Positions 46,613 to 56,153 of a DNA stretch of 64,000 nt are shown one piece after another (the stretch's first letter is position 1; every line of letters starts with the position of its first letter). The translations under genes were made by a program, and so were the position numbers. Location: contig JABJKG010000006.1 of assembly GCA_018660415.1 (NCBI GenBank), forward strand, positions 78,448-142,447, read 5' to 3'. The DNA is from a bacterium (GTDB lineage: Bacteria; Babelota; Babeliae; Babelales; UBA12409). The notes beneath the pieces are model-generated. The model was not told where the DNA came from, did no database searches, and saw nothing but the letters and a program-made list of their open reading frames with translations.

Positions 46613-46972
46613 ATGATTCAAAAACTGACCATGTTATCTTTAGCAGATAATTCTGGGGCAAAATTGCTCAGAGTGATACACGTTGTTGGAGGAACCCGGA
46701 AGAGATTTGCTTATTTGGGTGACCTAGTGAAGTGTTCAGTCAGAGTAGCTATTCCTGGTGGAAAAGTTAAAAAAGGTGATGTTGTTACTGCTGTAGTTGT
46801 ACGTACTCGTAAAGAAGTGCGTCGTAAAGATGGTACTTATGTCCGCTTTAGTGAAAATGCAGGTGTACTTCTCAAGGATAAAAGTTTAATTGGAACACGT
46901 ATTTTTGGTCCAGTGGCTCGGGAACTTAAGGCATATAAAGATATTATGTCCTTAGCTCCAGAAGTTTTATAA
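46613..46972 (+). CDS. rplN: 50S ribosomal protein L14
   Basis: 119 residues. [56 protein letters not shown] and [13 protein letters not shown] identify L14, which forms an intersubunit bridge and is the site bound by the silencing factor RsfS. AGGATA precedes the ATG. Confidence 0.98.
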   Translation: MIQKLTMLSLADNSGAKLLRVIHVVGGTRKRFAYLGDLVKCSVRVAIPGGKVKKGDVVTAVVVRTRKEVRRKDGTYVRFSENAGVLLKDKSLIGTRIFGPVARELKAYKDIMSLAPEVL

Positions 46973-46987
46973 ATAGGGGTTATAGTT

Positions 46988-47251
46988 ATGCAAAAGCTTA
47001 AAAAGAACGATAAAGTTATTGTTATTTCAGGTAAGTACAAGGGCAAGCAAGGTTCCATTCTTGGGATTGTTTGGAAAAAGAATTGTATTCGTGTTGAAGG
47101 TGTTAACATCTTGACTAAGCACGTTAAGCCTAAAAAACAGGGTGAAAAAGGCGGAATTGTTAAAGAAGAAGGGTTCATTCATATTTCGAATGTAATGCCT
47201 ATTCGTACTTCAGACAATAAGCCATGTAGAATTAATAAGATAGAACGATGA
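46988..47251 (+). CDS. rplX: 50S ribosomal protein L24
   Basis: 87 residues, shorter than the common 100-105, mainly at the C terminus. The KOW motif (KNDKVIVISGKYKGKQGSIL) and VEGVNILTKHVKPKKQGEKGGIVKEE are present, followed by the NVMPI strand. L24 is an assembly initiator. AGGGG precedes the ATG. Confidence 0.95.
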   Translation: MQKLKKNDKVIVISGKYKGKQGSILGIVWKKNCIRVEGVNILTKHVKPKKQGEKGGIVKEEGFIHISNVMPIRTSDNKPCRINKIER

Positions 47252-47277
47252 ATTTGGCAGCAGTAAGGAATAAATAG

Positions 47278-47829
47278 ATGGCTAAGTCTCGATTAGAAGA
47301 AACCTATCGTAATGAATTACGACCAGAACTTGTAAAGTCTTTGGATATTAAGAACATCATGGATGCTCCTAAAATTGAAAAGATAGTTCTGAACATAGGT
47401 GTTAAGGACGCGGTAGGCGATAGTAGGATTTTACAAAAAGTTATGAACATCTTTGATCAAGTAGCTGGTCAAAAATCTGTTAGAACTATTGCTAAAAAAT
47501 CTATTGCTGGTTTTAAGATTCGTGAAGGGATGCCTCTTGGCACTAAAGTTACACTACGAAGAACAAACATGTATGAATTTTTGGATCGCCTGATTAATTT
47601 GGCTCTTCCAAACATGCGTGATTTCCAGGGTGTATCTACAAAGCTAGATGGCAGAGGTAATTATAACTTGGGGATCAAGGATTGGATCATATTCCCAGAG
47701 CTTGATTATGGTGCTTTAGATAAGACTTACGGCATGAATATTACTATTCATACCTCCACTTCAGATGATAAAGAAGCATATGAGTTAATTAAGAGCTTTG
47801 GTATGCCATTTAAAAAGCAAACGAAATAA
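47278..47829 (+). CDS. rplE: 50S ribosomal protein L5
   Basis: 183 residues. [48 protein letters not shown], and the [17 protein letters not shown] loop (the variant of the more usual GNY.G..EQ..FPE) identify L5, which binds 5S rRNA and forms bridge B1b. AAGGAA lies upstream. The stop is followed 13 bases later by rpsN. Confidence 0.97.
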   Translation: MAKSRLEETYRNELRPELVKSLDIKNIMDAPKIEKIVLNIGVKDAVGDSRILQKVMNIFDQVAGQKSVRTIAKKSIAGFKIREGMPLGTKVTLRRTNMYEFLDRLINLALPNMRDFQGVSTKLDGRGNYNLGIKDWIIFPELDYGALDKTYGMNITIHTSTSDDKEAYELIKSFGMPFKKQTK

Positions 47830-47842
47830 TATAGAGGAAGAT

Positions 47843-48148
47843 ATGGCCAAGAAATCGAAAATAGAAAGAAACAAGCAAAGAATCGAATTAGTTAAGCAGT
47901 ATGCTGACGTTCGTAAAGAGCTTGTCGACGTTGTAAAAGATCAACATGCATCAATAGAAGATAAAATTATGGCACAGGAAAAGTTATCAAAACTTCCTCG
48001 TAATTCTTCAAAAGTGCGTGTGAGAAACCGTTGTGCCCTAACCGGCCGGCCTCGTGGTTACATGGGCTTTTTCAAGATTTCTCGTATTGAATTACGTCGT
48101 TTGGCTCTCAGTGGTGAGTTGCCTGGTGTTAAGAAAGCAAGTTGGTAG
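47843..48148 (+). CDS. rpsN: 30S ribosomal protein S14 (long, zinc-free type)
   Basis: 101 residues from ATG 47843, preceded by AGAGGAAG; an upstream in-frame start inside rplE lacks conserved residues. The sequence is the long form without the CxxC zinc knuckle ([42 protein letters not shown]). S14 binds 16S rRNA in the head. The long form is typical of many diderm bacteria. Confidence 0.97.
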   Translation: MAKKSKIERNKQRIELVKQYADVRKELVDVVKDQHASIEDKIMAQEKLSKLPRNSSKVRVRNRCALTGRPRGYMGFFKISRIELRRLALSGELPGVKKASW

Positions 48149-48169
48149 TTTAAAAAGGTTTATAAGAAT

Positions 48170-48562
48170 ATGTCAAAAGATACAATCGGAGATTTTTTAA
48201 CCATCATTAGGAATGGCATTATGGCCTCTAAGCCACATGTTACAGCTCCTTATTCGGGTATGCGTCATGAATTGGCGTCCATCTTGCAGCTGGAAGGCTT
48301 TATTAATGGAATCCAGGTTAAAGAAGAAGATAACAAAAAATTTATTACAGTTGATTTGAGATATGTTGATGGAGAATCCGTAATTCATCAAATTAAGAGG
48401 GTTAGTACTCCAGGGCGACGGTTCTATGCACGTATGCATGAATTAAAGCCAATTATTGGTGGCTTAGGTATTTCTATCCTTACTACCTCTAAGGGTCTCA
48501 TGACAAACAAACGAGCCAAGGACCTTTCGGTCGGTGGCGAAGTTTTATGTACCGTTTGGTAA
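48170..48562 (+). CDS. rpsH: 30S ribosomal protein S8
   Basis: 130 residues. DTIGDFLTIIRNGIMASKPHV, then the KRVSTPGRRFYARMHELKPIIGGLGISILTTSKGLMTNKRAKDLSVGGEVLCTVW C-terminal half, identify S8, which binds the 16S central domain and in E. coli represses the spc operon through its own mRNA. AAAGG precedes the ATG. Confidence 0.97.
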   Translation: MSKDTIGDFLTIIRNGIMASKPHVTAPYSGMRHELASILQLEGFINGIQVKEEDNKKFITVDLRYVDGESVIHQIKRVSTPGRRFYARMHELKPIIGGLGISILTTSKGLMTNKRAKDLSVGGEVLCTVW

Positions 48563-48574
48563 GGAAGGAACAGC

Positions 48575-49108
48575 ATGTCAAAAATTGGAAGAAAACCGAT
48601 AAGCTTTAGCGATGTAGCTGTTGACGTAAAAGGTCAAGAGGTTCATTTTAAAGGAAAAAATGCTTCTGGTGTTTATACAATACCAGAGTATCTCAAAATT
48701 AATGTAGAAGGTAGCTCTTTAAATCTAACTTTAGAAGATAAGAGCAAAAGAAATTTCTGGGGACTTCATAGATCACTTTTATCTAATGCTCTGTTAGGCG
48801 CGTCACAGCTTTTCGAGAAGAAATTAGAGATAATTGGATTGGGTTATAAAGCTCAATTAAAGGGATCAAACGTTGTTCTCACTCTTGGCTTTAGTCATAA
48901 GATTGACTACGTGTTGCCAGAAGGGGTTTCTATGGAAGTAGATAAAACTGGACAGAAATTGACCTTGCGTTCTGCTGATAAGCAAAGCCTAGGACAAGCA
49001 TGTGCGAGTATTCGTTCATTTAGACCGCCAGAGCCCTATAAAGGTACCGGTATTAAGCTTGAAAATGAAGTTATTGCGCGTAAAGCTGGTAAAGCTAAAG
49101 CTGCATAA
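48575..49108 (+). CDS. rplF: 50S ribosomal protein L6
   Basis: 177 residues. SKIGRKPI at the start, the two similar beta domains and the end LRSADKQSLGQACASIRSFRPPEPYKGTGIKLENEVI-type region (here partly read as RPPEPYKGTGIK) identify L6, near the GTPase centre. AAGGAAGG precedes the ATG by a few bases. Confidence 0.97.
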   Translation: MSKIGRKPISFSDVAVDVKGQEVHFKGKNASGVYTIPEYLKINVEGSSLNLTLEDKSKRNFWGLHRSLLSNALLGASQLFEKKLEIIGLGYKAQLKGSNVVLTLGFSHKIDYVLPEGVSMEVDKTGQKLTLRSADKQSLGQACASIRSFRPPEPYKGTGIKLENEVIARKAGKAKAA

Positions 49109-49128
49109 GAATTATAAGGAATGTTAAA

Positions 49129-49488
49129 GTGTCATTAGCGACAAAAAATCGAAAAAGAAAAATACGACGAAAGGCACGTACTAGTGCTAAAGTAAGAGCT
49201 AATAGCGGTTCTTTGGCTCGTGTTTCTGTTTTTCGAAGTTTAAAACAAATTTACGGACAAGTTATTGATGATTCTAATCACAACACGCTTACTTTTTGTT
49301 CTACTACAGAACTAAAAGAGCAAAAGGGTGATAAGACAGAGCTTGCTAAACAAGCCGGCGTGCTTTTAGCGACTAAGGCATTAGAAAAAGGAATTACAAA
49401 AGCTGCTTTTGATCGAGGTTCTTATCTTTATCATGGGCGAGTAAAAGCGTTTGCCGAAGGCTTACGCGAAGGAGGCTTGCAAGTTTAA
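49129..49488 (+). CDS. rplR: 50S ribosomal protein L18
   Basis: 119 residues from a GTG start after AAGGAAT. R-rich N terminus (RKRKIRRKARTSAKVR), RVSVFRSLKQIYGQVIDDSNHNTL, and FDRGSYLYHGRVKAFAEGLREGGLQV identify L18, which carries 5S rRNA with L5. It ends one base before the rpsE start. Confidence 0.97.
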   Translation: MSLATKNRKRKIRRKARTSAKVRANSGSLARVSVFRSLKQIYGQVIDDSNHNTLTFCSTTELKEQKGDKTELAKQAGVLLATKALEKGITKAAFDRGSYLYHGRVKAFAEGLREGGLQV

Positions 49489-49489
49489 C

Positions 49490-50023
49490 ATGGAAAGACA
49501 AAGAAAATCAAACACAGCGGCAGATAGTAATTTTACTGATGCAGTGATTAGTGTACGACGTGTTACTAAAGTAACAAAGGGTGGTAAGCGGTTTGCTTTC
49601 TCAGCAGTAGTTGTTACTGGTGATCAGCAAGGAAACATTGGCATGGCTCAAGGTAAGAGTCGTGAGGTTTCTTCAGCTATTGCAAAAGCGACATCTCGAG
49701 CAAGAAAGAACATGATTAAAGTTCCTTTACGTGGTACTACAATCCCTTATCCTGTTGTTGGACGCCATGGAGCAAGTAAAGTTATTTTACGTTCAGCATA
49801 TAAAGGTACGGGTGTTATTGCCGGTGGTGCAATGCGTGCTGTTATGGATGTTGTTGGTATTAAAGACATTTTGGCTAAATCTATTGGTGCTCCTCAGCAT
49901 CAAAACGTTGTTAAGGCTACCTTGAATGCGTTGGCGCAGTTGCGTTCAGCAAGTCATCTTGCACGTCTTAGAGGGAAAACAATAGAAGAAATAACAAAGG
50001 GATCACATGTTACAGCTTCATAA
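49490..50023 (+). CDS. rpsE: 30S ribosomal protein S5
   Basis: 177 residues from ATG 49490, with GGAGG at 49471-49475 (14 bases upstream, inside rplR). The double-stranded RNA-binding domain ([34 protein letters not shown]) and [31 protein letters not shown] are standard. S5 controls decoding accuracy with S4. It is followed directly by rplO; rpmD is missing. Overlap with rplO is 17 bases. Confidence 0.97.
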   Translation: MERQRKSNTAADSNFTDAVISVRRVTKVTKGGKRFAFSAVVVTGDQQGNIGMAQGKSREVSSAIAKATSRARKNMIKVPLRGTTIPYPVVGRHGASKVILRSAYKGTGVIAGGAMRAVMDVVGIKDILAKSIGAPQHQNVVKATLNALAQLRSASHLARLRGKTIEEITKGSHVTAS

Positions 50024-50453
50024 TTTAACTCCCGCTGGGAAAAAAAGAAAACGTGTTGGCCGTGGTGGAAGCCGTGGTGGAACATCTGGACGTGGACACA
50101 AAGGACAGAAAGCTCGTTCTGGAAGTCACACTCCACGTGCCGGTTTTGAAGGTGGACAAATGCCTTTATACAGACGTTTGCCAAAACGTGGTTTTAAAAA
50201 TACCATGTTTGCTCAAGAAACTATTGCTATTTCATTAGAGTTCCTTGATAACAAGTTCGAAGAGAACCAAGAAATTAATAAAGTTCTTTTAGAAGATATG
50301 GGCTTTATTAAAAAGAAGGTTCGTGTTAAAATTCTGGGTGGCTATAAACCAACTAAGAAATTGATTATAGAAGCTGATGCTTTTAGTAAATCTGCCCGAG
50401 AAGCCATAGAAGAAGCTAATGGTCAAGTGAGGATAATAACTCAAGGGGAATAA
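50007..50453 (+). CDS. rplO: 50S ribosomal protein L15
   Basis: 148 residues. The N-terminal Gly/Arg-rich tail ([27 protein letters not shown]) and the [17 protein letters not shown] block are typical; the C-terminal half is the helical globular domain. L15 organises the large-subunit core. The start lies within rpsE with AAAGGGA upstream. Confidence 0.97.
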   Translation: MLQLHNLTPAGKKRKRVGRGGSRGGTSGRGHKGQKARSGSHTPRAGFEGGQMPLYRRLPKRGFKNTMFAQETIAISLEFLDNKFEENQEINKVLLEDMGFIKKKVRVKILGGYKPTKKLIIEADAFSKSAREAIEEANGQVRIITQGE

Positions 50454-50456
50454 TCG

Positions 50457-51764
50457 GTGATTTTATTTAGAAGTTTTTTAAACATATTTCATATTGCTGA
50501 GCTGCGTAAGAAGTTATTCTTTACGCTCGGCTGTTTAGTTGTTTTCCGTTTGGGAAGCATCATACCAGTTCCAGGTATTGATTTGGCGTTGTTGGGAGAT
50601 TATCTTAAACAAGCGAGCAACCTGGGTCAGTGGTTTAACTATTTAGATATGTATTCTGGGGCGAGTTTATCGCAGTGTAGATTGTTTGCATTGGGAATTG
50701 GGCCATATATTACTGCTTCGATTGCAATTCAATTATTCGGGATGACAATTCCGTATTTTGAAGAATTGATGAAAGAAGGCGAGTATGGTCGCAAGATCAT
50801 GAACCAGTATACACGATATGTCACCTTGGTTTTAGCTATTGTTTACAGTTTTGGTTATTCAACATTGTTACAATCTCAAGGGATTGTTTTAAATCCAGGT
50901 ATCGGCTTTACAATAACCTTTGTAGCGGCATTAACTGCTGGTGCAATGTTTATCATGTGGCTTGGTGACCAGATTACAGAGTTTGGATTGGGAAATGGTT
51001 CCTCAATGATTATTTTTGCAGGGATCGTTTCTAGTTTTCCTAACCATTTTATGTCTACTCTCAATTACATTCGTATGGGTTCTTCAGATCCTATAGTTAT
51101 GTCTTTGGTATTGGCATTATTTATTTTGATTATTGCTTGTATTGTATTCTTAGAAAAGGGCGATCGAAAGATTCCGATCCAATATGCACGAAAAGTGATT
51201 GGTAATCGAGTTTTTGGTGGTCAAAGTACATATATTCCATTCAAGGTGAATCCTGTTGGTGTTATGCCGGTTATTTTTGCGCAGGCAGCATTACAGTTCC
51301 CTGGTATGGCCGTTAATGTCTTGGCTTCATACTTCCCTTCTCTGGACTTTTTAAAGGCCTTTTCATCACCAATGAGCCCTGTGTTCATGGTTATGCAATT
51401 CCTTTTGATTATCTTCTTTACCTTTGTTTGGACTGCATTGCAGTTTAATCCAGATGAATTGGCAGATAACCTTAAGAAGAATGGTGGCTTTATTCCAGGG
51501 GTTCGTCCAGGAAAGAGTACTGCAAATTATTTAGATTATATTTTGAACAGGGTTGGCCTTGTTGGCGCTATTTACTTGGGTATATTGGCTGTTTTACCAA
51601 ATATCTTGTTTAGTGTTATAACAATGCCATTTTACCTTGGTGGAACCTCTCTGTTGATCGTTGTGGGTGTGGCTTTAGAGTTCTCTTCACAAGCTGAATC
51701 ATACTTAATTGAGCACCGATATGAAGGATTTTTATCTTCTGGTCGAGTGAAGTCTAGGGCTTAA
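50457..51764 (+). CDS. secY: Protein translocase subunit SecY
   Basis: 435 residues with ten hydrophobic segments, the channel of SecYEG. RKKLFFTLGCLVVFRLGSIIPVPGID at the start, GGASLSQC-type loop, the large cytoplasmic loops with RKIPIQYARKVIG and the C-terminal RPGKSTANYLDYILNRV block are typical. The start is GTG at 50457, 3 bases after rplO, with AAGGGG. It supports the many signal-peptide proteins in the window. Confidence 0.97.
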   Translation: MILFRSFLNIFHIAELRKKLFFTLGCLVVFRLGSIIPVPGIDLALLGDYLKQASNLGQWFNYLDMYSGASLSQCRLFALGIGPYITASIAIQLFGMTIPYFEELMKEGEYGRKIMNQYTRYVTLVLAIVYSFGYSTLLQSQGIVLNPGIGFTITFVAALTAGAMFIMWLGDQITEFGLGNGSSMIIFAGIVSSFPNHFMSTLNYIRMGSSDPIVMSLVLALFILIIACIVFLEKGDRKIPIQYARKVIGNRVFGGQSTYIPFKVNPVGVMPVIFAQAALQFPGMAVNVLASYFPSLDFLKAFSSPMSPVFMVMQFLLIIFFTFVWTALQFNPDELADNLKKNGGFIPGVRPGKSTANYLDYILNRVGLVGAIYLGILAVLPNILFSVITMPFYLGGTSLLIVVGVALEFSSQAESYLIEHRYEGFLSSGRVKSRA

Positions 51765-51768
51765 GTGT

Positions 51769-52467
51769 ATGACGCAGGATAAACAACAGGGTATTATTAT
51801 TTTTATTGCGCCTCCGGGAGCAGGAAAAGGCTCAATTTCGCAGAAATGTGTTAAAGAGCTGGGCTGGGAACAGCTTTCCACTGGGAATCTGTGTAGGAAA
51901 AACATTGAAAAAGGTACTGAATTAGGGCAAAAAATAGATTTTGCTATCAAATCTGGTAGACTAGTATCAGATGACCTTATTGTAGCAATGGTTCGTGACT
52001 GGTTTTTAATGAGTCAGGATAAGAAAAAAACGATCCTTTTGGATGGTTTTCCGCGAACGGTTCCTCAAGCAATGGCGTTTAAAGATATGATAGAAACAGA
52101 CTTTCCCTTAACTAAGGTCTTAATTGTCCAGTTAAAGGTGTCTGACGAAGAATTAACGAAGCGATTAACATCGCGTTTGACATGTTCAAATAAGAATTGC
52201 CAAGAAGTATATTCAGTGCTTGAAAGCTCTGGAATGGTACCTCAAGAGCCTATGCAATGTGATGTGTGTCAGTCTCGCTTAATGCAGCGATCTGATGACA
52301 ATATTGACACTGTACGGGATCGATTATCTAACTACCATAGGCATGAGGATGATTTGTTGGATTATTATTCATCAATTTCCTTGCCGATAGTGCAGATAAA
52401 TGTGGAAAATTCCTTAGATAAAGTATTTGATCAATTCAAGAGCAAGATTGGCGCACAAGTCTTATGA
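51769..52467 (+). CDS. adk: Adenylate kinase, zinc-lid type
   Basis: 232 residues. It interconverts ATP, AMP and ADP. P-loop APPGAGKGS (14-22), LSTGNLCRKNI and LLDGFPRTVPQA are present. The LID carries four cysteines (CSNKNC and CDVC), the structural zinc site of many bacterial kinases. The usual STGD-type acidic residue in the AMP-binding motif is Asn here (STGN), a minor departure. It sits 4 bases after secY, and overlaps map by 4 bases. Confidence 0.95.
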   Translation: MTQDKQQGIIIFIAPPGAGKGSISQKCVKELGWEQLSTGNLCRKNIEKGTELGQKIDFAIKSGRLVSDDLIVAMVRDWFLMSQDKKKTILLDGFPRTVPQAMAFKDMIETDFPLTKVLIVQLKVSDEELTKRLTSRLTCSNKNCQEVYSVLESSGMVPQEPMQCDVCQSRLMQRSDDNIDTVRDRLSNYHRHEDDLLDYYSSISLPIVQINVENSLDKVFDQFKSKIGAQVL

Positions 52468-53225
52468 TAGTAATTAAGAATAAAAGTGCCCTTGTAAAGA
52501 TGCGACAGGCTGGAGCTTTATTGTCTCCTATAATAGAAAAGGCTTGTAAGGAAATCGCATTGCCAGGGGTCTCTACTGCGCACATTGATGCTTGGATTGA
52601 AAAAGAGTTAGCTCGTGTTGATATGTCTTCAAAAGCTAAAGGCTATAAAGGCTATCGTCATGTTAGCTGCATTTCGGTGAATGATGTTGTTGTTCACGGG
52701 GTGCCTTCTAAAGAAATGATTCTGAAGAAGGGTGATGTTGTGACCATTGATGTTTGTGCATCATGGAAAGGATATTGCGCTGATATGGCTAGGTGCTTCA
52801 TTGTTGGTGGTGTTCAAGAGAAGAAGGCTAGTGAGTTAATTAGTGTTGCTCAGAGTGCTCTTGATATTGGAATAGAGAAAATGGTTCCTGGGAATCATTT
52901 ATCGGATATTTCAGCAGCTATTCAGCAGGAAGTGGAGCATTATGGTTTTGGAGTGGTTCGTGATTTTGCGGGTCATGGAATTGGCAAGCGAATGCATGAA
53001 GAGCCCGAGGTGGTTAATTATGGCAAGCCTGGTAAAGGTCCAGTGTTATTACCAGGGATGGTATTTGCGTTGGAGCCGATGATTACTCTTGGTGATTATA
53101 AGATTGAAATTGATAGAGACGGTTGGACAGCAAGGACTGTTGACAGGTCGTTGACAGCACATGTTGAAGATACCGTTGTAATAACTGAACAAGGACCTCA
53201 AATTTTGACACGTATTGTCGAGTGA
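52464..53225 (+). CDS. map: Methionine aminopeptidase, type I
   Basis: 253 residues. It removes initiator Met. Metal ligands of the pita-bread fold: Asp (VTIDVCA), Asp ([10 protein letters not shown]), His ([15 protein letters not shown]) and Glu ([10 protein letters not shown]), with a final Glu in the [12 protein letters not shown] region. It is type I without the N-terminal extension. It overlaps adk by ATGA and precedes infA, as in many spc operons. Confidence 0.97.
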   Translation: MIVIKNKSALVKMRQAGALLSPIIEKACKEIALPGVSTAHIDAWIEKELARVDMSSKAKGYKGYRHVSCISVNDVVVHGVPSKEMILKKGDVVTIDVCASWKGYCADMARCFIVGGVQEKKASELISVAQSALDIGIEKMVPGNHLSDISAAIQQEVEHYGFGVVRDFAGHGIGKRMHEEPEVVNYGKPGKGPVLLPGMVFALEPMITLGDYKIEIDRDGWTARTVDRSLTAHVEDTVVITEQGPQILTRIVE

Positions 53226-53235
53226 GGAAAAAGTT

Positions 53236-53469
53236 TTGGAAAATATGAAACAAAAAGATGATATTGTCAAAGTTGAAGGTATAGTTCGAGAGACGTTACC
53301 GAATGCGATGTTCCGTGTTGAATTGGAAGGTGGCCATGAGGTTTTAGGTCATGTGTCTGGTAAGATGCGTATGAATTATATTAGAATTTTACCTGGGGAT
53401 AAGGTTTTATTAGAATTATCTCCCTATGATTTGACTCGTGGAAGAATTACAAGACGGTTTAAAAACTAA
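53236..53469 (+). CDS. infA: Translation initiation factor IF-1
   Basis: 77 residues. The OB fold reads [73 protein letters not shown]; key parts are the RVELEGG and [12 protein letters not shown] blocks. IF-1 occupies the A site with IF-2. TTG at 53236 has GAGGAA six bases upstream; ATG at 53245 is an alternative and TTG at 53215 lies inside map. The start choice is uncertain by 3 codons. Confidence 0.9.
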   Translation: MENMKQKDDIVKVEGIVRETLPNAMFRVELEGGHEVLGHVSGKMRMNYIRILPGDKVLLELSPYDLTRGRITRRFKN

Positions 53470-53489
53470 AAGATTGAAAGAAAAGTGTC

Positions 53490-53606
53490 ATGAAAGTAAG
53501 AACTTCAGTGAAACCAATGTGCGATGGTTGTCGCATTATTAAGCGTGCAAAGATTGTACGAATTATTTGTTCAAAAAATCAACGACATAAACAACGTCAA
53601 GGATAA
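53490..53606 (+). CDS. rpmJ: 50S ribosomal protein L36
   Basis: A 38-residue gene, short enough to be missed by length cut-offs. [38 protein letters not shown] gives the zinc ribbon C-x2-C, Cys and His (C11, C14, C27, H33). L36 is the last protein of the large subunit. It lies between infA and rpsM, the standard place. Only a weak AAAG lies upstream of the ATG at 53490. Confidence 0.95.
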   Translation: MKVRTSVKPMCDGCRIIKRAKIVRIICSKNQRHKQRQG

Positions 53607-53612
53607 GGAATT

Positions 53613-54002
53613 ATGGCTAGAATTGAGGGTGTTAACTTACCATCAGGCAAACGCGTAGAATTTGGATTAACGTATCTTTACGGTGTTGGTACAGAAGTTT
53701 CCCGTGAAGTTTTGAATAAGCTAAAAATTAGCTTTGATATACGTGTAAAAGATTTGACTGACGTTCAAGTAGCGTCAATACAAAAAGAGCTAGTGACCAA
53801 TTACACTATTGAAGGTGATTTGCGTAAAGAAGTGAGCTTGAATATTAAGCGTTTACGTGAAATTGGTTCTTATCGAGGCTTGCGCCATAAGAAGGGATTA
53901 CCTTCTAGAGGTCAGCGAACTAAGACAAACGCTAGAACTCGAAAAGGTCCACGTAAAAAGGGTGGTGCAGTGGCATTGAATCGTAAAGTAACCAAGAAAT
54001 AA
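53613..54002 (+). CDS. rpsM: 30S ribosomal protein S13
   Basis: 129 residues. [34 protein letters not shown], the [35 protein letters not shown] block and the basic tail are typical. S13 contacts P-site tRNA and bridges to L5 and L31. AAGGA precedes the ATG, just after rpmJ. Confidence 0.97.
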   Translation: MARIEGVNLPSGKRVEFGLTYLYGVGTEVSREVLNKLKISFDIRVKDLTDVQVASIQKELVTNYTIEGDLRKEVSLNIKRLREIGSYRGLRHKKGLPSRGQRTKTNARTRKGPRKKGGAVALNRKVTKK

Positions 54003-54019
54003 GGTAACGGATAAGTTAT

Positions 54020-54403
54020 ATGGCATACAAGAAAAAAACAAAAAAAATAAAAAGAAAAGTTGATGCAGTAGTAGCACACGTTAAAGCTACTTTCAACAAC
54101 ACTTTAGTTACAGTAACAGCAGACAATGGCGACGTTCTTTTACGTTGTAGTTCTGGCAAATTAGGGTTCAAAGGATCTCGTAAGGGTACTCCCTATGCTG
54201 CAGGGCAGGTCGCAACAGTTCTTGCTAAAGATATGATTCCATTTGGTGTAAAAACCTTGGAAATCAATATGCAAGGACCAGGGTCTGGACGAGAAGCGGT
54301 TGTGAGAGGATTTCAGACTGCTGGGGTAAACATTACGGTACTTCGTGATGTAACACCACTTCCTCATAATGGCTGTCGTGCACCAAAAAAACGACGTGTA
54401 TAA
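54020..54403 (+). CDS. rpsK: 30S ribosomal protein S11
   Basis: 127 residues. The HVKATFNNTLVTVTADNGDVLLRCSSGKLGFKGSRKGTPYAAG and GPGSGREAVVRGFQTAGVNI blocks are typical, with an N-terminal Lys-rich stretch. S11 is on the 30S platform near the mRNA exit. The stop is 42 bases before rpsD. Confidence 0.97.
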   Translation: MAYKKKTKKIKRKVDAVVAHVKATFNNTLVTVTADNGDVLLRCSSGKLGFKGSRKGTPYAAGQVATVLAKDMIPFGVKTLEINMQGPGSGREAVVRGFQTAGVNITVLRDVTPLPHNGCRAPKKRRV

Positions 54404-54445
54404 GAGTTTATAATATAAATCATCTGTAAGTGTGAGCAAGGGAAC

Positions 54446-55018
54446 ATGGAGAAAAATACAAGAGACCAAGACAAAGGCCAACAAGATAAAAAGGGAGCTC
54501 CTGGACAACAGCAAAAACGGGGCAAAAAATTATCTGGCTATGGTATTCAGCTAAAAGAAAAGCAAAAAGTTAAAGAAATCTACGGTATGCGTGAGCGTCA
54601 ATTTAGACGTTTCTTTGATTTAGCAACCAAATCAGAAGGTGGTGCTGGTGAAAACTTATTAAGTCTGCTTGAAAGACGACTTGATAACGTTGTATATCGA
54701 TTGAAATTAGCTGTTACTCGTACACAGGCGCGACAAATTATTGTTCATGGTCATGTGTTAGTCAACGGCAAGAAAGTGTCTTCACCGTCATTTCTAGTCG
54801 GAGTTAACGATGTTGTTTCTCTTGCTGAAAAAGTTGCAAAAAAAGATAAGTTTTTGGAGCAAGTTGTTGATAAGCGCCTTAATATTGCTATTAAGGTTCC
54901 AGAATGGCTTGAGCTTAATAAAGCAAAGCGTAGTGGTATAATCTTACGTTTTCCAATTCGTACAGATATTCAAGCACCAATAGAAGAGCACTTAATTGTT
55001 GAGCTTTATTCTAAATAG
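54446..55018 (+). CDS. rpsD: 30S ribosomal protein S4 with divergent N terminus
   Basis: 190 residues, slightly short. From about residue 28 ([30 protein letters not shown]) onward it is a normal S4 with the S4 RNA-binding domain ([38 protein letters not shown]). The first 27 residues, rich in Lys, Gln and Asp, replace the usual N-terminal segment with ARYRGP and, in many species, a Cys4 zinc site. S4 nucleates 30S assembly and sits in the alpha gene cluster with rpoA. AAGGGA precedes the ATG. Confidence 0.93.
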   Translation: MEKNTRDQDKGQQDKKGAPGQQQKRGKKLSGYGIQLKEKQKVKEIYGMRERQFRRFFDLATKSEGGAGENLLSLLERRLDNVVYRLKLAVTRTQARQIIVHGHVLVNGKKVSSPSFLVGVNDVVSLAEKVAKKDKFLEQVVDKRLNIAIKVPEWLELNKAKRSGIILRFPIRTDIQAPIEEHLIVELYSK

Positions 55019-55077
55019 TGTTGTGTATAAAATTAAATGGTGGTCGTTTTTTAACAAGTTTATAAGTCGGGATAGCT

Positions 55078-56115
55078 ATGAATAAAGAAGAGTATAAACC
55101 GTTAACAATTCCTCGTATTACTTGGGACAGGGATTCCTTGTCAGATACTTATGGTAAACTAGTGGCACAGCCTCTAGAGCCTGGGTTTGGTATAACGATG
55201 GGAAATTCGTTACGTAGGGTTTTACTTGCTGCAGTTGAAGGTTCTGCTGTAACCTCAGTTATTATCAAGGGCGTTAATAATGAATTTGCTACAATGCCTG
55301 GCGTTACAGAAGATGTAATGCAGTTGGTATTGAACATCAAAGAGATCGTTATTAAAAGTCTCGATGGTAAACCTGGTAAAATGTCTTTGAATTTCAAAGG
55401 TGAAGGAGCTGTTAAGGTATCTGATATAAAAGCAGATGATAACCTTCAGCTAATTAACATAGACCACGTTTTGGGTCATGTGGCTCAGGGTGGTGAACTA
55501 GATATAGAGTTTTTTGTTGAGTCTGGAAGAGGTTATTTGGCTGCACAGTGGCCTATTGGCGCAAAGCTTCAAGATGATAACAAAATCTTTATTGATGCAA
55601 TGTTCTCACCTGTGAAGAAAGTGCAGTTTGATGTTGAAAAAACACGTGTCGGTCAAGATATTGATTTTGATAAGTTGACACTAGAAGTCGAAACTAATGG
55701 TGCAGAGAAGCCTGCAGATATATTCCATTATGCGGTTTCTGTTTTACGTACTCAGCTAGAGCACTACTTGGTTGATCCTGAGATTGATTTTAATGCAATA
55801 TCAGAGATGCCAGAACAAGAAGAGAAAAGTGAAAAAGCAAGTTCAGAGTCTTTAGGGTTGAAGGGTGTACCAATTGACCTTCTATTAAAACCTATTGAAG
55901 ATTTAGAGTTGTCAGCTCGTGCTCACAACTGTTTAATAGCTCATGGTATTAAACGAATCTTAGACTTAGTGAACTTGTCAGAAGATGAAGGCCTTAAGAT
56001 TAAGAATTTTGGTCGTAAGTCTTTGAATGAAGTTAAAGACAGTATGAAAGCTTTTGGTTTGAATTTTGGTATGGATATCAAGGAAGAAGATATTCAGAAC
56101 CTTTTAAAATCTTAA
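55078..56115 (+). CDS. rpoA: RNA polymerase alpha subunit
   Basis: 345 residues. The N-terminal domain (LEPGFGITMGNSLRRVLLAAVEGSAVT) assembles the core enzyme. An acidic linker is followed by the C-terminal domain with two helix-hairpin-helix motifs (IEDLELSARAHNCLIAHGIKRILDLVNLSEDEGLKIKNFGRKSLNEVKDSM), which binds UP elements and activators. It is in the usual rpsD-rpoA-rplQ order. Confidence 0.97.
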   Translation: MNKEEYKPLTIPRITWDRDSLSDTYGKLVAQPLEPGFGITMGNSLRRVLLAAVEGSAVTSVIIKGVNNEFATMPGVTEDVMQLVLNIKEIVIKSLDGKPGKMSLNFKGEGAVKVSDIKADDNLQLINIDHVLGHVAQGGELDIEFFVESGRGYLAAQWPIGAKLQDDNKIFIDAMFSPVKKVQFDVEKTRVGQDIDFDKLTLEVETNGAEKPADIFHYAVSVLRTQLEHYLVDPEIDFNAISEMPEQEEKSEKASSESLGLKGVPIDLLLKPIEDLELSARAHNCLIAHGIKRILDLVNLSEDEGLKIKNFGRKSLNEVKDSMKAFGLNFGMDIKEEDIQNLLKS

Positions 56116-56153
56116 GATTAATTAAACATTTTGTAATATAAGGTAATAGAGCG

